From Altererythrobacter sp. (GTDB taxonomy: Bacteria; Pseudomonadota; Alphaproteobacteria; Sphingomonadales; Sphingomonadaceae): a stretch of DNA of 64,000 bases. This document shows positions 1-9,171 of the stretch, piece after piece. The notes under the pieces are model-generated. The model searched no databases. It was given only the letters and a program-made list of their open reading frames with translations, and had not been told where the DNA came from. The position numbers were made by a program, and so were the translations under genes. The stretch lies in assembly GCA_023260985.1 (NCBI GenBank), contig JALRKY010000008.1:1-64000 (forward strand), read 5' to 3'. How positions within the stretch are numbered: position 1 is the stretch's first letter; each line of letters opens with the position of its first letter.

Positions 1-3
1 CAC

Positions 4-30
4 AAAAAAACCCGCCGAAGCGGGTTTTTT
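4..30 (-). terminator. Rho-independent terminator, probably for the malic enzyme gene (potentially bidirectional)
   Basis: Perfect hairpin AAAAAACCCGC-CGAA-GCGGGTTTTTT just beyond the stop of the minus-strand CDS. Confidence 0.85.
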
Positions 31-44
31 CTGCACTGCGCTGA

Positions 45-1325
45 TTACTTCACGTCTTCAACAGACTTCAGCGGGTAGTGCGCCGGGTACGGCAGAGTCG
101 CAACACCGGAGTCGATGGCAGCTTGCGCAACGGCAGCCGGCACCTTCTCGATCAGGCGAACGTCCATCGGCTTCGGAATGATGTACTCACGACCGAACGA
201 CAACTCGATACCGCCGTAGGCGTCGCAGACTTCCTGCGGCACCGGCAGTTTGGCCAGATCGCGCAGCGCCAGCGCCGCAGCGATCTTCATCTCTTCGTTG
301 ATGCGAGTGGCACGGACGTCCAGAGCACCACGGAAGATGAAGGGGAAGCCCAGCACGTTGTTGACCTGGTTCGGGAAGTCCGAACGGCCGGTCGCGATGA
401 TCGCATCGGGGCGCACTGCCTTGGCTTCGTCGGGCATGATCTCAGGCGTCGGATTGGCCATGGCGAAGATGATCGGCTTGTCTGCCATCTTGGCGACCCA
501 CTCAGGCTTGAGCGCGCCCGCAGCGGATAGGCCGAGGAAGATATCCGCACCCACCAGCGCTTCCTCAAGGCTGCGCGCCTTGGTAGGCACGGCCTGCGCG
601 CTCTTCCATTGGTCGACATCTTCGCGGCCGGGATAGATCGGGCCCGAACGGTCGCACACGATCACGTTCTCATGCGGGATGCCCATCGCCTTGATCAGCG
701 CGGTACAGGCCAGCGCCGAAGCGCCCGCGCCGTTCACCACCATGCGGCAATCCTTGAGCTTGCGACCGGTCAGCAGGCAGGCGTTGATCAGGCCAGCTGC
801 CGCGATGATCGCAGTGCCGTGCTGGTCATCATGCATCACCGGAATCTTCATCCGGTCGCGCAGGGCTTGCTCGATGATGAAACACTCAGGCGCCTTGATG
901 TCCTCGAGGTTGATCCCGCCGAAGCTGGGTTCCATCAGCGCCACTGCGTTGATGAAGGCCTCGGGATCTTCGGTGTCGAGCTCGATATCGATCGAGTCGA
1001 CATCGGCGAAGCGCTTGAACAACACCGCCTTGCCTTCCATCACCGGCTTCGAAGCAAGCGCGCCGAGATTGCCCAGGCCAAGGATGGCGGTGCCGTTCGA
1101 GATCACCGCGACAAGGTTCGAGCGTGCGGTATATTTCGCCGCCAGTTGCGGATTTTCCGCAATCGCTTCAACGGGCGCGGCAACCCCCGGGGAATAGGCC
1201 AGGCTCAGGTCGCGCTGCGTCGCCATCGGCTTCGAGGGGATGATCTCGATCTTACCCGGGCGGATCGTCTCGTGATAGAATAGCGCTTCGCGGGTCGTAA
1301 AACTGAATTTGCTCTTATCGGCCAA
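45..1325 (-). CDS. NAD(P)-dependent malic enzyme, short form without C-terminal phosphotransacetylase domain
   Basis: Motifs SLAYSPGVAAP, VISNGTAILGLGNLG, MHDDQHGTAIIAAAGLINA, FAMANPTPEI. Start revised from 1415 to a TTG at 1325 preceded by AGGAGG with a 6-nt spacer. Confidence 0.9.
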   Translation of the reverse strand: MADKSKFSFTTREALFYHETIRPGKIEIIPSKPMATQRDLSLAYSPGVAAPVEAIAENPQLAAKYTARSNLVAVISNGTAILGLGNLGALASKPVMEGKAVLFKRFADVDSIDIELDTEDPEAFINAVALMEPSFGGINLEDIKAPECFIIEQALRDRMKIPVMHDDQHGTAIIAAAGLINACLLTGRKLKDCRMVVNGAGASALACTALIKAMGIPHENVIVCDRSGPIYPGREDVDQWKSAQAVPTKARSLEEALVGADIFLGLSAAGALKPEWVAKMADKPIIFAMANPTPEIMPDEAKAVRPDAIIATGRSDFPNQVNNVLGFPFIFRGALDVRATRINEEMKIAAALALRDLAKLPVPQEVCDAYGGIELSFGREYIIPKPMDVRLIEKVPAAVAQAAIDSGVATLPYPAHYPLKSVEDVK

Positions 1326-1435
1326 GGCTTGCCTCCTGTCTGCCGCCTCCCCTAAACGAGCCAAAGCGCGAGTGATAGGGGAAAGCTCGGCCAAAGCCGT
1401 TCCGAATCGCACCATGCAACGCTACGGCTTGGCCA

Positions 1436-4060
1436 ATGTCCGGCCAGCCTACTCCGATGATGCAGCAATATCACTCGCTCAAGCGTGAGGCGGGTGGCAG
1501 CCTGCTGTTCTACCGCATGGGCGACTTCTTCGAGCTATTCTTCGACGACGCGCGGCAAGCCGCCGCAATTCTCGACATTGCGCTGACCAGCCGCGGCGAA
1601 CATGGCGGGGAACCGGTCCCGATGTGCGGCGTGCCGGTGCATGCGGCAGAGAACTATCTCGCGCGACTGATCAAGGCCGGATGCAGGGTTGCGATCGCCG
1701 AACAGGTCGAAACGCCAGAAGAGGCGAAGCTGCGCGCCAAGCGCGAAGGGACGCCTTCGTCGAAGGCCCTCGTCAAGCGCGACATAGTACGTTTCGTCAC
1801 TGCCGGCACATTGACCGAGGAGGCGCTGCTCGAACCGCGCCACGCGAACCTGCTGGTGGCGCTAGCAGAGGTGCGTGGCACGATTGGCATCGCCAGTTGC
1901 GACATTTCGACCGGCGTAATGGTGCTGGAAGAGTGCGAACCTGCACTGGTCGATGCCGCACTGGCGCGCCTGACCTTCAGCGAATGCGTGGTGCCCGAAG
2001 GCTGGGAACTGGGTCCCGAAGGCGCGGTCGAGCGTGCAAGGTCGGAATTCGGCAGCGACGGAGGAGCCGCAGCATTGCAGCGCATCCATGGCGTCGCGAC
2101 GCTCGACGGCTTTGGCGATTTCTCGCGCGCCATGCTGGGGGCCACCGCCGGGCTGATCTCCTACCTTGAGCATGTCGGGCGCGGCAGCCTGCCGCTGTTG
2201 CTGCCGCCGCGCCTGCGCGATGCCGGGCAGGCGATGGCGATGGATGAAGCGACGCGCAGCAGCCTTGAAATCCTCGCCAGCCAATCGGGTTCGCGCGAAG
2301 GCAGCCTGATCGCTGCGATCGACCGTTGCGTGACAGGCGCCGGTGCGCGCCTGCTGGCCGAAGACCTTGCAGCCCCGCTGCTCAACCGCGCCGCGATCGA
2401 ACAGCGCCTGTCGCTGGTGCAATGGTTCCACGCCGATCCGCTCAACCGGGCCGACCTGCGCGAGGCCATGCGCAATTTGCCCGATCTCGGCCGCGCGCTG
2501 GGAAGGATCGTGGCCGGGCGCTGCAGCCCGCGCGACCTGGGGCAAGTCCGTGACGGGCTCAACGACGCGCGGCGAATTCACGACTTTCTCGCCCGTATGC
2601 TCGACGCGCCCGAATTGCTGACGGGGCTGCTGCCTGCACTTGGCGGGCACGGCGCGCTCACCGATTTGCTCGACCGGGCGCTCGTTCCCTCGCCGCCGAC
2701 CGAGCGCTCGAGCGGCGGCTACATCGCCGAAGGATATGACGCCGCGCTCGACGAGTTGCGCGCGATATCGGGCAATTCGCGCCGCGCCATCGCCGCGATG
2801 GAAGCGCGCTATCGCGACGAAACCGGGATCGCCGCGCTCAAGATCAAGCACAATGGCGTGCTGGGCTATTTCATCGAAGTGCCGGCGCGCCATGCCGATG
2901 CGCTCATGGCGCCGGACAGCGGCTTCACTCACCGCCAGACCATGGCGGGCGCGGTCCGCTTCAACTCGCTGGCGCTGCACGAGGAAGCGAGCCGCATTGC
3001 AGAAGCGGGCGGCCATGCATTGGCTGCGGAAGAAGCCCATTTCGAGGAGCTGGTGGCGGAAATCGTCAGGGCGCGCGAAGCGATCGCGCGCACGGCAGCG
3101 GCACTGGCGCGAATCGATGTTAGTGCGGGGCAGGCCGAACGCGCAGCCGAGGGCGGATGGTGCCGACCAGAGATCAAGGACGCCGCGCTGCTCGACATCA
3201 CGGGCGGCCGCCATCCGGTGGTCGAAGCGGCGCTGGCACGCAGCGGCGAACGCTTCGTCGCCAATGATTGCCGCCTCGCCCCAGATGATCGGCTGTGGCT
3301 GATCGGCGGCCCGAACATGGGGGGCAAATCGACCTTCTTGCGGCAGAACGCGCTGCTCGTGCTGCTGGCGCAGGCAGGTGGCTTCGTGCCTGCCGAGCGC
3401 GCCCGGATCGGGCTCGTCGACCGGCTGTTCAGCCGCGTCGGCGCATCGGACAATCTCGCGCGCGGGCGTTCGACCTTCATGGTCGAAATGGTCGAAACTG
3501 CCGCCATCCTGGCGCAAGCCACTTCGCGCAGCTTCGTGATCCTCGACGAAGTCGGTCGCGGCACATCGACCTATGACGGGCTGGCGCTGGCTTGGGCGGT
3601 GGTCGAAGCGGTGCATTCGACCATCGCGTGCCGCTGCCTCTTCGCGACGCATTACCACGAGCTCGCGCGGCTCGCAGAAAGCTGCGACGCGCTGTCGCTG
3701 CACCATGTCCGCGCGCGCGAGTACAAGGGCGACCTGGTGTTGCTGCACGAATTGTCGAGCGGCCCTGCCGACCGCTCCTATGGCTTGGCAGTCGCGCGGC
3801 TCGCTGGCGTGCCCGCGCTCGTAGTGGCGCGCGCGAAGCAGGTGCTCGACAGGCTGGAAAAGAACCGCACCGAGACGGGCGGCCTGGCTGCAGGGCTAGG
3901 CGATCTTCCGCTCTTCGCTGCGGTTCATGAAGAGGAAGAGCCCCAGCGCGATCCGCTGGCGGAAAAGCTCAACGCCATCGATGTCGATGCGCTTTCCCCG
4001 CGCGAAGCGCTCGACCTGCTCTACGAACTAGCCGCCGAAGCCAAAGCTACGAAAAGTTAA
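1436..4060 (+). CDS. mutS: DNA mismatch repair protein MutS
   Basis: N-terminal TPMMQQYHSLKREAGGSLLFYRMGDFFELFFDDA; Walker A GGPNMGGKST; DEVGRGTSTYDGLALAWAVVE; ATHYHEL. Confidence 0.98.
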   Translation: MSGQPTPMMQQYHSLKREAGGSLLFYRMGDFFELFFDDARQAAAILDIALTSRGEHGGEPVPMCGVPVHAAENYLARLIKAGCRVAIAEQVETPEEAKLRAKREGTPSSKALVKRDIVRFVTAGTLTEEALLEPRHANLLVALAEVRGTIGIASCDISTGVMVLEECEPALVDAALARLTFSECVVPEGWELGPEGAVERARSEFGSDGGAAALQRIHGVATLDGFGDFSRAMLGATAGLISYLEHVGRGSLPLLLPPRLRDAGQAMAMDEATRSSLEILASQSGSREGSLIAAIDRCVTGAGARLLAEDLAAPLLNRAAIEQRLSLVQWFHADPLNRADLREAMRNLPDLGRALGRIVAGRCSPRDLGQVRDGLNDARRIHDFLARMLDAPELLTGLLPALGGHGALTDLLDRALVPSPPTERSSGGYIAEGYDAALDELRAISGNSRRAIAAMEARYRDETGIAALKIKHNGVLGYFIEVPARHADALMAPDSGFTHRQTMAGAVRFNSLALHEEASRIAEAGGHALAAEEAHFEELVAEIVRAREAIARTAAALARIDVSAGQAERAAEGGWCRPEIKDAALLDITGGRHPVVEAALARSGERFVANDCRLAPDDRLWLIGGPNMGGKSTFLRQNALLVLLAQAGGFVPAERARIGLVDRLFSRVGASDNLARGRSTFMVEMVETAAILAQATSRSFVILDEVGRGTSTYDGLALAWAVVEAVHSTIACRCLFATHYHELARLAESCDALSLHHVRAREYKGDLVLLHELSSGPADRSYGLAVARLAGVPALVVARAKQVLDRLEKNRTETGGLAAGLGDLPLFAAVHEEEEPQRDPLAEKLNAIDVDALSPREALDLLYELAAEAKATKS

Positions 4061-4085
4061 CGGCGCGGCGACTATAATCCCGACC

Positions 4086-4457
4086 ATGGCCAAGGGATTA
4101 TTCGAAAGTCCGAAAAAAGCTCTGCTGTTTGTCGGCATGACGCTGTTCAGCGTCGCGATGCTCGTTGGTTCTGGAGACGACCAGGGTGCGCTGGTCCAGG
4201 CAGCTTCCAGCCTATCGGAGCCCGAGCCCGGAATACACGACGGGCCGCCGCAGGGCCAGTTCGGCTCGCAAACTGGCAATGATCGCGATCCCTATGGCGA
4301 TGACACTGGCGATGCCGATTTCTTCGCCGACGAAGAGCTCGTCGATAACGCTGCAGGCCTCGATCCGACGCCCCACAGTACCGATCCGGACATGTCCGAT
4401 CCGGCCGATGAAGACACTTACATCATCTCGGACAGGAACGATTACTTCGACGACTGA
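4086..4457 (+). CDS. Small acidic protein with N-terminal hydrophobic segment, hypothetical
   Basis: 123-aa ORF directly after mutS; hydrophobic LLFVGMTLFSVAMLVG followed by Asp/Glu-rich tail. Confidence 0.6.
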   Translation: MAKGLFESPKKALLFVGMTLFSVAMLVGSGDDQGALVQAASSLSEPEPGIHDGPPQGQFGSQTGNDRDPYGDDTGDADFFADEELVDNAAGLDPTPHSTDPDMSDPADEDTYIISDRNDYFDD

Positions 4458-4472
4458 GCGCCGCCCGGCTCC

Positions 4473-5342
4473 TCAGCGCGTGGGAATCGGCGCCTCGCCC
4501 GAATAGTCGTAAAAGCCGCGGCCGGTCTTGCGGCCGAGCCAACCCGCCTCGACATATTTCACCAGTAGCGGCGCCGGGCGATACTTGCTGTCGCCGGTCG
4601 TCGCGTAGAGCACCTTGATGATCTCGAAACAGGTGTCGAGGCCGATGAAATCGGCCAGTTCGAACGGGCCCATCGGGTGATTGAGGCCCAGTCGGCAGCC
4701 CTTGTCGATATCCCGGATGCTCGCAATCGATTGGCCCAGCACGAAGATCGCTTCATTGATCATCGGCAGCAGGATGCGGTTGACCACAAAGCCCGGCTCG
4801 TCCTGGCTCAGCACGACCTGCTTGCCCAGGCCTTCGGCGAACGCGGTGATCCGGTCGGTGGTTGCCTTGGCCGTAGCCAGCCCGGGGATCACTTCGATCA
4901 GGCCCATCACTGGCACCGGATTGAAGAAGTGGAGCCCGATGAAGCGGGCCGCGTCGGGCGCATAATTCGCCATGCGCGTGATCGGGATCGAGCTGGTATT
5001 GCTTGCCATGATGGCATCGCCGCCTAGCACCTTGCCCGCTGCTTCGAAGATCGCCTTCTTAATCTCTTCACGCTCGGTCGCGGCTTCGATGATCAGCTCG
5101 GCATCGGCCATCGGCGCATATTCGCCAACCGGGGCAATCCGGCCCAACAGCGCTTCGGCTTCGGCGATTTCCATCTTGCCGCGGCCAACCAGCCTGCCCA
5201 GCGCCTTGTCGATCGCGGCCCTGCCGGCATCGGCGCGGGCCTGGTCGATATCGGCCAGCAGCACTTGCATGCCGTTTTGCGCAACGGTCTGGGCGATACC
5301 TGTGCCCATCTGGCCCGCCCCTATAACCGCAACCCTCTGCAT
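4473..5342 (-). CDS. 3-hydroxybutyryl-CoA dehydrogenase family protein
   Basis: [21 protein letters not shown] Rossmann motif; [34 protein letters not shown]; start set at MQRVAVIG. Confidence 0.92.
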   Translation of the reverse strand: MQRVAVIGAGQMGTGIAQTVAQNGMQVLLADIDQARADAGRAAIDKALGRLVGRGKMEIAEAEALLGRIAPVGEYAPMADAELIIEAATEREEIKKAIFEAAGKVLGGDAIMASNTSSIPITRMANYAPDAARFIGLHFFNPVPVMGLIEVIPGLATAKATTDRITAFAEGLGKQVVLSQDEPGFVVNRILLPMINEAIFVLGQSIASIRDIDKGCRLGLNHPMGPFELADFIGLDTCFEIIKVLYATTGDSKYRPAPLLVKYVEAGWLGRKTGRGFYDYSGEAPIPTR

Positions 5343-5416
5343 AAACCGATCCCTTCGCAACTGCAGCAAAGGGCGCCTGTTAGCGGCGCAGATGCGGCTT
5401 GGCTAGCGGCTTGCTG

Positions 5417-5992
5417 TCAGCGGTTGGCGCCGGGCACCCAGCGCACGTCGTCGCCGCCGTTTGCATTGCAGACACGCGCCAACACAAAGAGAAAGTCCGA
5501 CAACCGGTTGATATAGGCCAGCGCCGCCGGATTGAGCGGTTCCGCCGCGGCCAGAGCCACTACCGCCCGTTCTGCGCTTCGAGCCGTCGCCCGCGCCACA
5601 TGGGTGCGCGCGGCGGCTTCGCTGCCACCGGGCAGGACGAAGCTGGTGAGCGGTTCGAGTGCCTCGTTGAGCCCGTCGATCGCCCTCTCCAGCCATTCGA
5701 CCTGCTCGGGCACGATCCGCAGCACCATCTCAGACGGCGCGAAATCGCCGTCGGGCGCAGGGGTCGCCAGATCGGCGCCAAGATCGAACATGTCGTTCTG
5801 GATGCGGTAGAGCGCTGCCGCATGCGGCCCTTGCGGGTCCGCCGCCGCCGCCAGCCCGATCGCGCTGTTGGCTTCATCGACCTTGCCGATCGCTTCGATG
5901 CGCAGCGAGGCCTTGGCCACGCGCGATCCGTCGACAAGCCCTGTCGACCCGTCATCGCCGGTCCGGGTGTAGATCTTGTTGAGCCTGACCAT
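5417..5992 (-). CDS. PduO-type cob(I)alamin adenosyltransferase
   Basis: MVRLNKIYTRTGDDGSTGLVDG; SFVLPGG; LNRLSDFLFVLAR-like C-terminus (INRLSDFLFVLARVCN). Confidence 0.93.
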   Translation of the reverse strand: MVRLNKIYTRTGDDGSTGLVDGSRVAKASLRIEAIGKVDEANSAIGLAAAADPQGPHAAALYRIQNDMFDLGADLATPAPDGDFAPSEMVLRIVPEQVEWLERAIDGLNEALEPLTSFVLPGGSEAAARTHVARATARSAERAVVALAAAEPLNPAALAYINRLSDFLFVLARVCNANGGDDVRWVPGANR

Positions 5993-6013
5993 CGGCGACC
6001 CGGCGTGCAGCGC

Positions 6014-6244
6014 TTACTGGCTGATCGCGAGGATCACGGCGATCACCGCCACCGCGAGCCCTTGATACTTGATGCGGGCGAACATCGCGCGGTTCTGCAT
6101 CAGCTGCATTTCCTTGACGTTTTCGCCATCGCCCGATTCCAGGTCGATCTTGGTCGTCTTGAGAAAAGCCACGATGCCGCGCACCAGCGAGAAGACCACC
6201 AGCGCCATGAGCACGAGCAGCACAATGATAAGAAGAGGCGTCAT
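6014..6244 (-). CDS. Small twin-transmembrane protein (HIG1-domain-like)
   Basis: 76 aa with two hydrophobic helices and central MQNRAMFARIKYQGLAV segment. Confidence 0.7.
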   Translation of the reverse strand: MTPLLIIVLLVLMALVVFSLVRGIVAFLKTTKIDLESGDGENVKEMQLMQNRAMFARIKYQGLAVAVIAVILAISQ

Positions 6245-6253
6245 GCCGCCAAT

Positions 6254-7084
6254 CTAGGCCTTCGACAGCGAGATACCAACCGGAAATCGATGCAACCGCA
6301 ATTGCTCTGCAAGCAACAGCACGTCGACCCCCGCCATGCGTCGGTCGGCCAGCGAAGCGCTGTCGCGCTGCTTGGCGAGCTTTTCGCCGCTTTCGTCGAG
6401 CAGCAGCGCATGGTGATGCCAGGTCGGCACCGGCAGGTCGAGCAGCGCCTGCAGCAAGCGATGGATATGCGTGGCGGCGAAGAGATCCTTGCCGCGGGTG
6501 ACGAGCGTCACGCCGTCGGCAGCATCGTCGAGCGTGGCGGCAAGGTGATAGCTCGCGGGCTCGTCCTTGCGCACCAGCACGACATCGCCAAACGCGCACG
6601 GATCGGCCACGATCGCCCCCGCAAGTTCGTCTTCCCACACAAGCTCGCCTGCCTGCGTGATCGCCTTTTCCATATCAAGCCGCCACGCCGCGGGCCGCGC
6701 AGGATCGAGCGGCTTGCCCTTGCAGGTGCCGGGATAGACCGGCCCGTCGGGTCCGATGCGCGGGCTTAGCGCGGCGATTTCCTTGCGCGTGCAGTTGCAA
6801 GGATAGAGCAGCCCAGCATCGCGCAGGCGCTGCGCCGCCGCCACATAGCTCGCCAGCCGGGTCGATTGCGCGGGCACTTCTTCCCATTCGAGCCCGAGCC
6901 ATTCAAGGTCGCGGCGGAACTCGTCCGCCAGTTCGGGCCGACTGCGCGCGCCATCGATATCCTCGATCCTGAGCAGGAAGCGCCCGCCCCGCTCCTTCGC
7001 AAGGTCATGCGCCACGATCGCGGAGAAAGCATGGCCCAGATGCAGCATGCCATTGGGGCTGGGGGCGAATCGCGTAACGGTCAT
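6254..7084 (-). CDS. gluQ: Glutamyl-Q tRNA(Asp) synthetase (class I GluRS-like, truncated)
   Basis: TRFAPSPNGMLHLGHAFSAI (HIGH motif), LLRIEDID, CNCTRKEI, GEKLAKQRDSASL; start set at MTVTRFAPSP. Confidence 0.9.
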   Translation of the reverse strand: MTVTRFAPSPNGMLHLGHAFSAIVAHDLAKERGGRFLLRIEDIDGARSRPELADEFRRDLEWLGLEWEEVPAQSTRLASYVAAAQRLRDAGLLYPCNCTRKEIAALSPRIGPDGPVYPGTCKGKPLDPARPAAWRLDMEKAITQAGELVWEDELAGAIVADPCAFGDVVLVRKDEPASYHLAATLDDAADGVTLVTRGKDLFAATHIHRLLQALLDLPVPTWHHHALLLDESGEKLAKQRDSASLADRRMAGVDVLLLAEQLRLHRFPVGISLSKA

Positions 7085-7212
7085 GCTTGACTCGAAATCC
7101 CGTTTCTCCGGCGCCTTCGTCAAACCATGCTTGTGGAAAGACATTTTGTCATGGGGTTGACGCTTTAGCCCGCAAATGATTCTTTCGCATCAATCAGGGA
7201 GGAACGCGAGCA

Positions 7213-7821
7213 GTGTTCAGGACCGATCTGATCGAGAAGGCAGCGCGCTTCCGCAGCGCGGACGAGGACCCGACGCGCAATCTGTCGGCATGCCCCTCGC
7301 TCGTGCTCAATGCGGACTACACGCCGCTGTCCTATTACCCGCTGAGCCTGTGGCCATGGCAGACGGCGATCAAGGCGGTGTTCCTCGACCGGGTAGACAT
7401 CGTCGCGAGCTATGACCGCGAAGTGCACTCACCTTCGCTCGACATGAAGATCCCCAGCGTGATCGCGCTGCGGCAATATGTGAAGCAGAGCGAGTTTCCC
7501 GCTTTCACCCGCTTCAACCTGTTCCTGCGCGACAGCTTCCAGTGCCAGTATTGCGGCAGCCACGATCATTTGACCTTCGACCATGTGATCCCGCGGCGGC
7601 TGGGCGGGCGGACGACATGGGAGAACATCGTGACTGCCTGCGCGCCGTGCAACATGAAGAAGGGCGGGCGCACGCCGGGCCAGGCGCAGATGCATCTCTA
7701 TGAGAAGCCGATCCGGCCCACGAGCTGGCACTTGCAGCAACGCGGGCGGCTGTTCCCGCCGAACTACCTCCACGAAACCTGGCGCGACTATCTCTACTGG
7801 GACATCGAACTGGAAGAGTAA
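7213..7821 (+). CDS. HNH endonuclease
   Basis: CQYCG..HLTFDHVIPRRLGGRTTWENIVTACAPCNMKKGGRTP (HNH with two CxxC); GTG start with upstream GGAGG. Confidence 0.88.
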   Translation: MFRTDLIEKAARFRSADEDPTRNLSACPSLVLNADYTPLSYYPLSLWPWQTAIKAVFLDRVDIVASYDREVHSPSLDMKIPSVIALRQYVKQSEFPAFTRFNLFLRDSFQCQYCGSHDHLTFDHVIPRRLGGRTTWENIVTACAPCNMKKGGRTPGQAQMHLYEKPIRPTSWHLQQRGRLFPPNYLHETWRDYLYWDIELEE

Positions 7822-7880
7822 GCGGCCTTTGGTTTGACGGCCCTAAACCCGTCATTCCTGCGCGTCACATTCCTCACCGA

Positions 7881-7898
7881 TGCGACATATGCGACATA
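7881..7898. repeat. Short direct repeat TGCGACA-TA-TGCGACA-TA; related copy at 46865-46880
   Basis: Direct reading; flanking GATGCGACA..CCTA.AAGA context is also shared with the 46.87 kb copy. Confidence 0.7.
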
Positions 7899-8150
7899 GT
7901 CCTAGAAGAGGCCCAGGAACACTGTCTCGGAACCCGTGGATCACCCCCCCACTTGCGTCTCGCGTCGTGACTTGTGTGTAAAGAAAACTCACGCCAAGCA
8001 AGCTGCCATCCGCAGCGCTGTCGCGAAGAGGGCACTGTACTTTAAACACGCCTTCTGCTTTTCTCAAAATGTTATTGTTTTTTATTTGAAACGAAATTAC
8101 CGCTGCTTCGTGCGTTTTGCGAGCACATCTCACTACAAGGTAAGGAAAAA

Positions 8151-8598
8151 AATGCGTCTTTTCAGAATTTTGATTGCTTCGGCCGTAGTCTTCCTTGCGG
8201 CGCCTGCTTACGCAGATGAAACCCGAGTCGAAGTTCGTGGCGGAATCGTCTGGTGTTGTGGTGTTTCCGATGAGACCATCGGAGTGGCGGTTGGACATGA
8301 TTTTGATCTCGGAGAAACCATGTTCATTGGGGTTGAAGCGGTTGCTGATACCAATTTTGATTTCGTTGACCCAACGATTGGCGTCAATGCCCGTATCGGA
8401 ACGAAGCTCGGAGAAGATACCAAGGTCTTTGGTCTCCTCGGCTACGCCTACGAAACCGGCTTTGACATTGACGACGCCCTCATTGGTGCTGGAATTCAGC
8501 AAAATGTTGGCAAAAAGTCGCTTCTCTCTGTGCAGTACCAACGTTACCTCGACCTCGACATTAACCGGGTTTTGGTTGGCTTTGGCTTCCGTTTTTAA
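8151..8598 (+). CDS. Small outer-membrane beta-barrel protein
   Basis: Signal peptide MRLFRILIASAVVFLAAPAYA; alternating beta-strand pattern; C-terminal VLVGFGFRF. The ORF-track start at 7936 is upstream of the signal peptide. Confidence 0.75.
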
Positions 8599-8607
8599 TT
8601 GATCGGA

Positions 8608-8636
8608 GGGGCAGCCTATGGCTGCCCCTTGTTTCT
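8608..8636 (+). terminator. Rho-independent terminator of the beta-barrel gene
   Basis: GGGGCAGCC-TAT-GGCTGCCCC followed by TTGTTTCT. Confidence 0.8.
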
Positions 8637-9171
8637 CGTTAAAGGCGCTAATTGCTTCCCGAGCGGCATCCGGAGGTTTTGTGTCCGACCCCATCGCTTG
8701 CCGATAACGCGCCCGCTCCACTTTCTCAGGTTTAGGCTCAGTTCCTTCGCTACCGCGTCCGCGCTGCCCTTCACCATGTAATTCGCCATCGCCTCGACAT
8801 TGGCCCTATAATGTCCTGGGTTCGTATCGGCACAATCGAGACGCCCGCCAACAGGGACAATCTTGCTGACCTTGGCGCTGTATTTGCCGCCAGCCGCGTT
8901 GATCCATTTTCGGGTCAAGTGTCCGCTCAGTTTCCGGTTTGGGGGAACATGGAGTGCAATGTGAACGTGCGCCCCATTTTTCAGCCCAATCTCGCGCGCC
9001 CAGACCGCCGCAAAGGCCCAGCCCTGCTAGCGCGCATAGCACCTGCACTCTGTAAGCAAAGCCCCCACAAATGCAGCCCCGTCCGCGTCATCGATCCCGG
9101 CCCTTTCGTAATTCACCGTCCAAAAGCGATTGATCGCCATTCCCTTCAGATTCCCACCCAATTCCGGCCAA
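8616..9171 (-). pseudogene. Remnant of alphaproteobacterial Rep-like (putative HUH-type) protein, interrupted by an in-frame TAG at 9027-9029
   Basis: Two ORFs in the same frame join as ..MAINRFWTVNYERAGIDDADGAAFVGALLTECRCYAR*QGWAFAAVWAREIGLKNGAHVHIALHVPPNRKLSGHLTRKWINAAGG..GGRLDCADTNPGHYRANVEAMANYMVKGSADAVAKELSL..SGRVIGKRWGRTQNLR. Confidence 0.65.

Noticed and set aside
1862-3748. 628-aa minus-strand ORF opposite mutS
   Set aside because: Shadow ORF caused by high GC3 in mutS; the sequence is Arg/Ala/His-rich, has no recognisable motif, and MutS is unambiguous on the other strand.
5399-6769. 456-aa plus-strand ORF spanning three minus-strand genes
   Set aside because: Spans the adenosyltransferase, HIG1-like and gluQ genes in antisense; shadow ORF.
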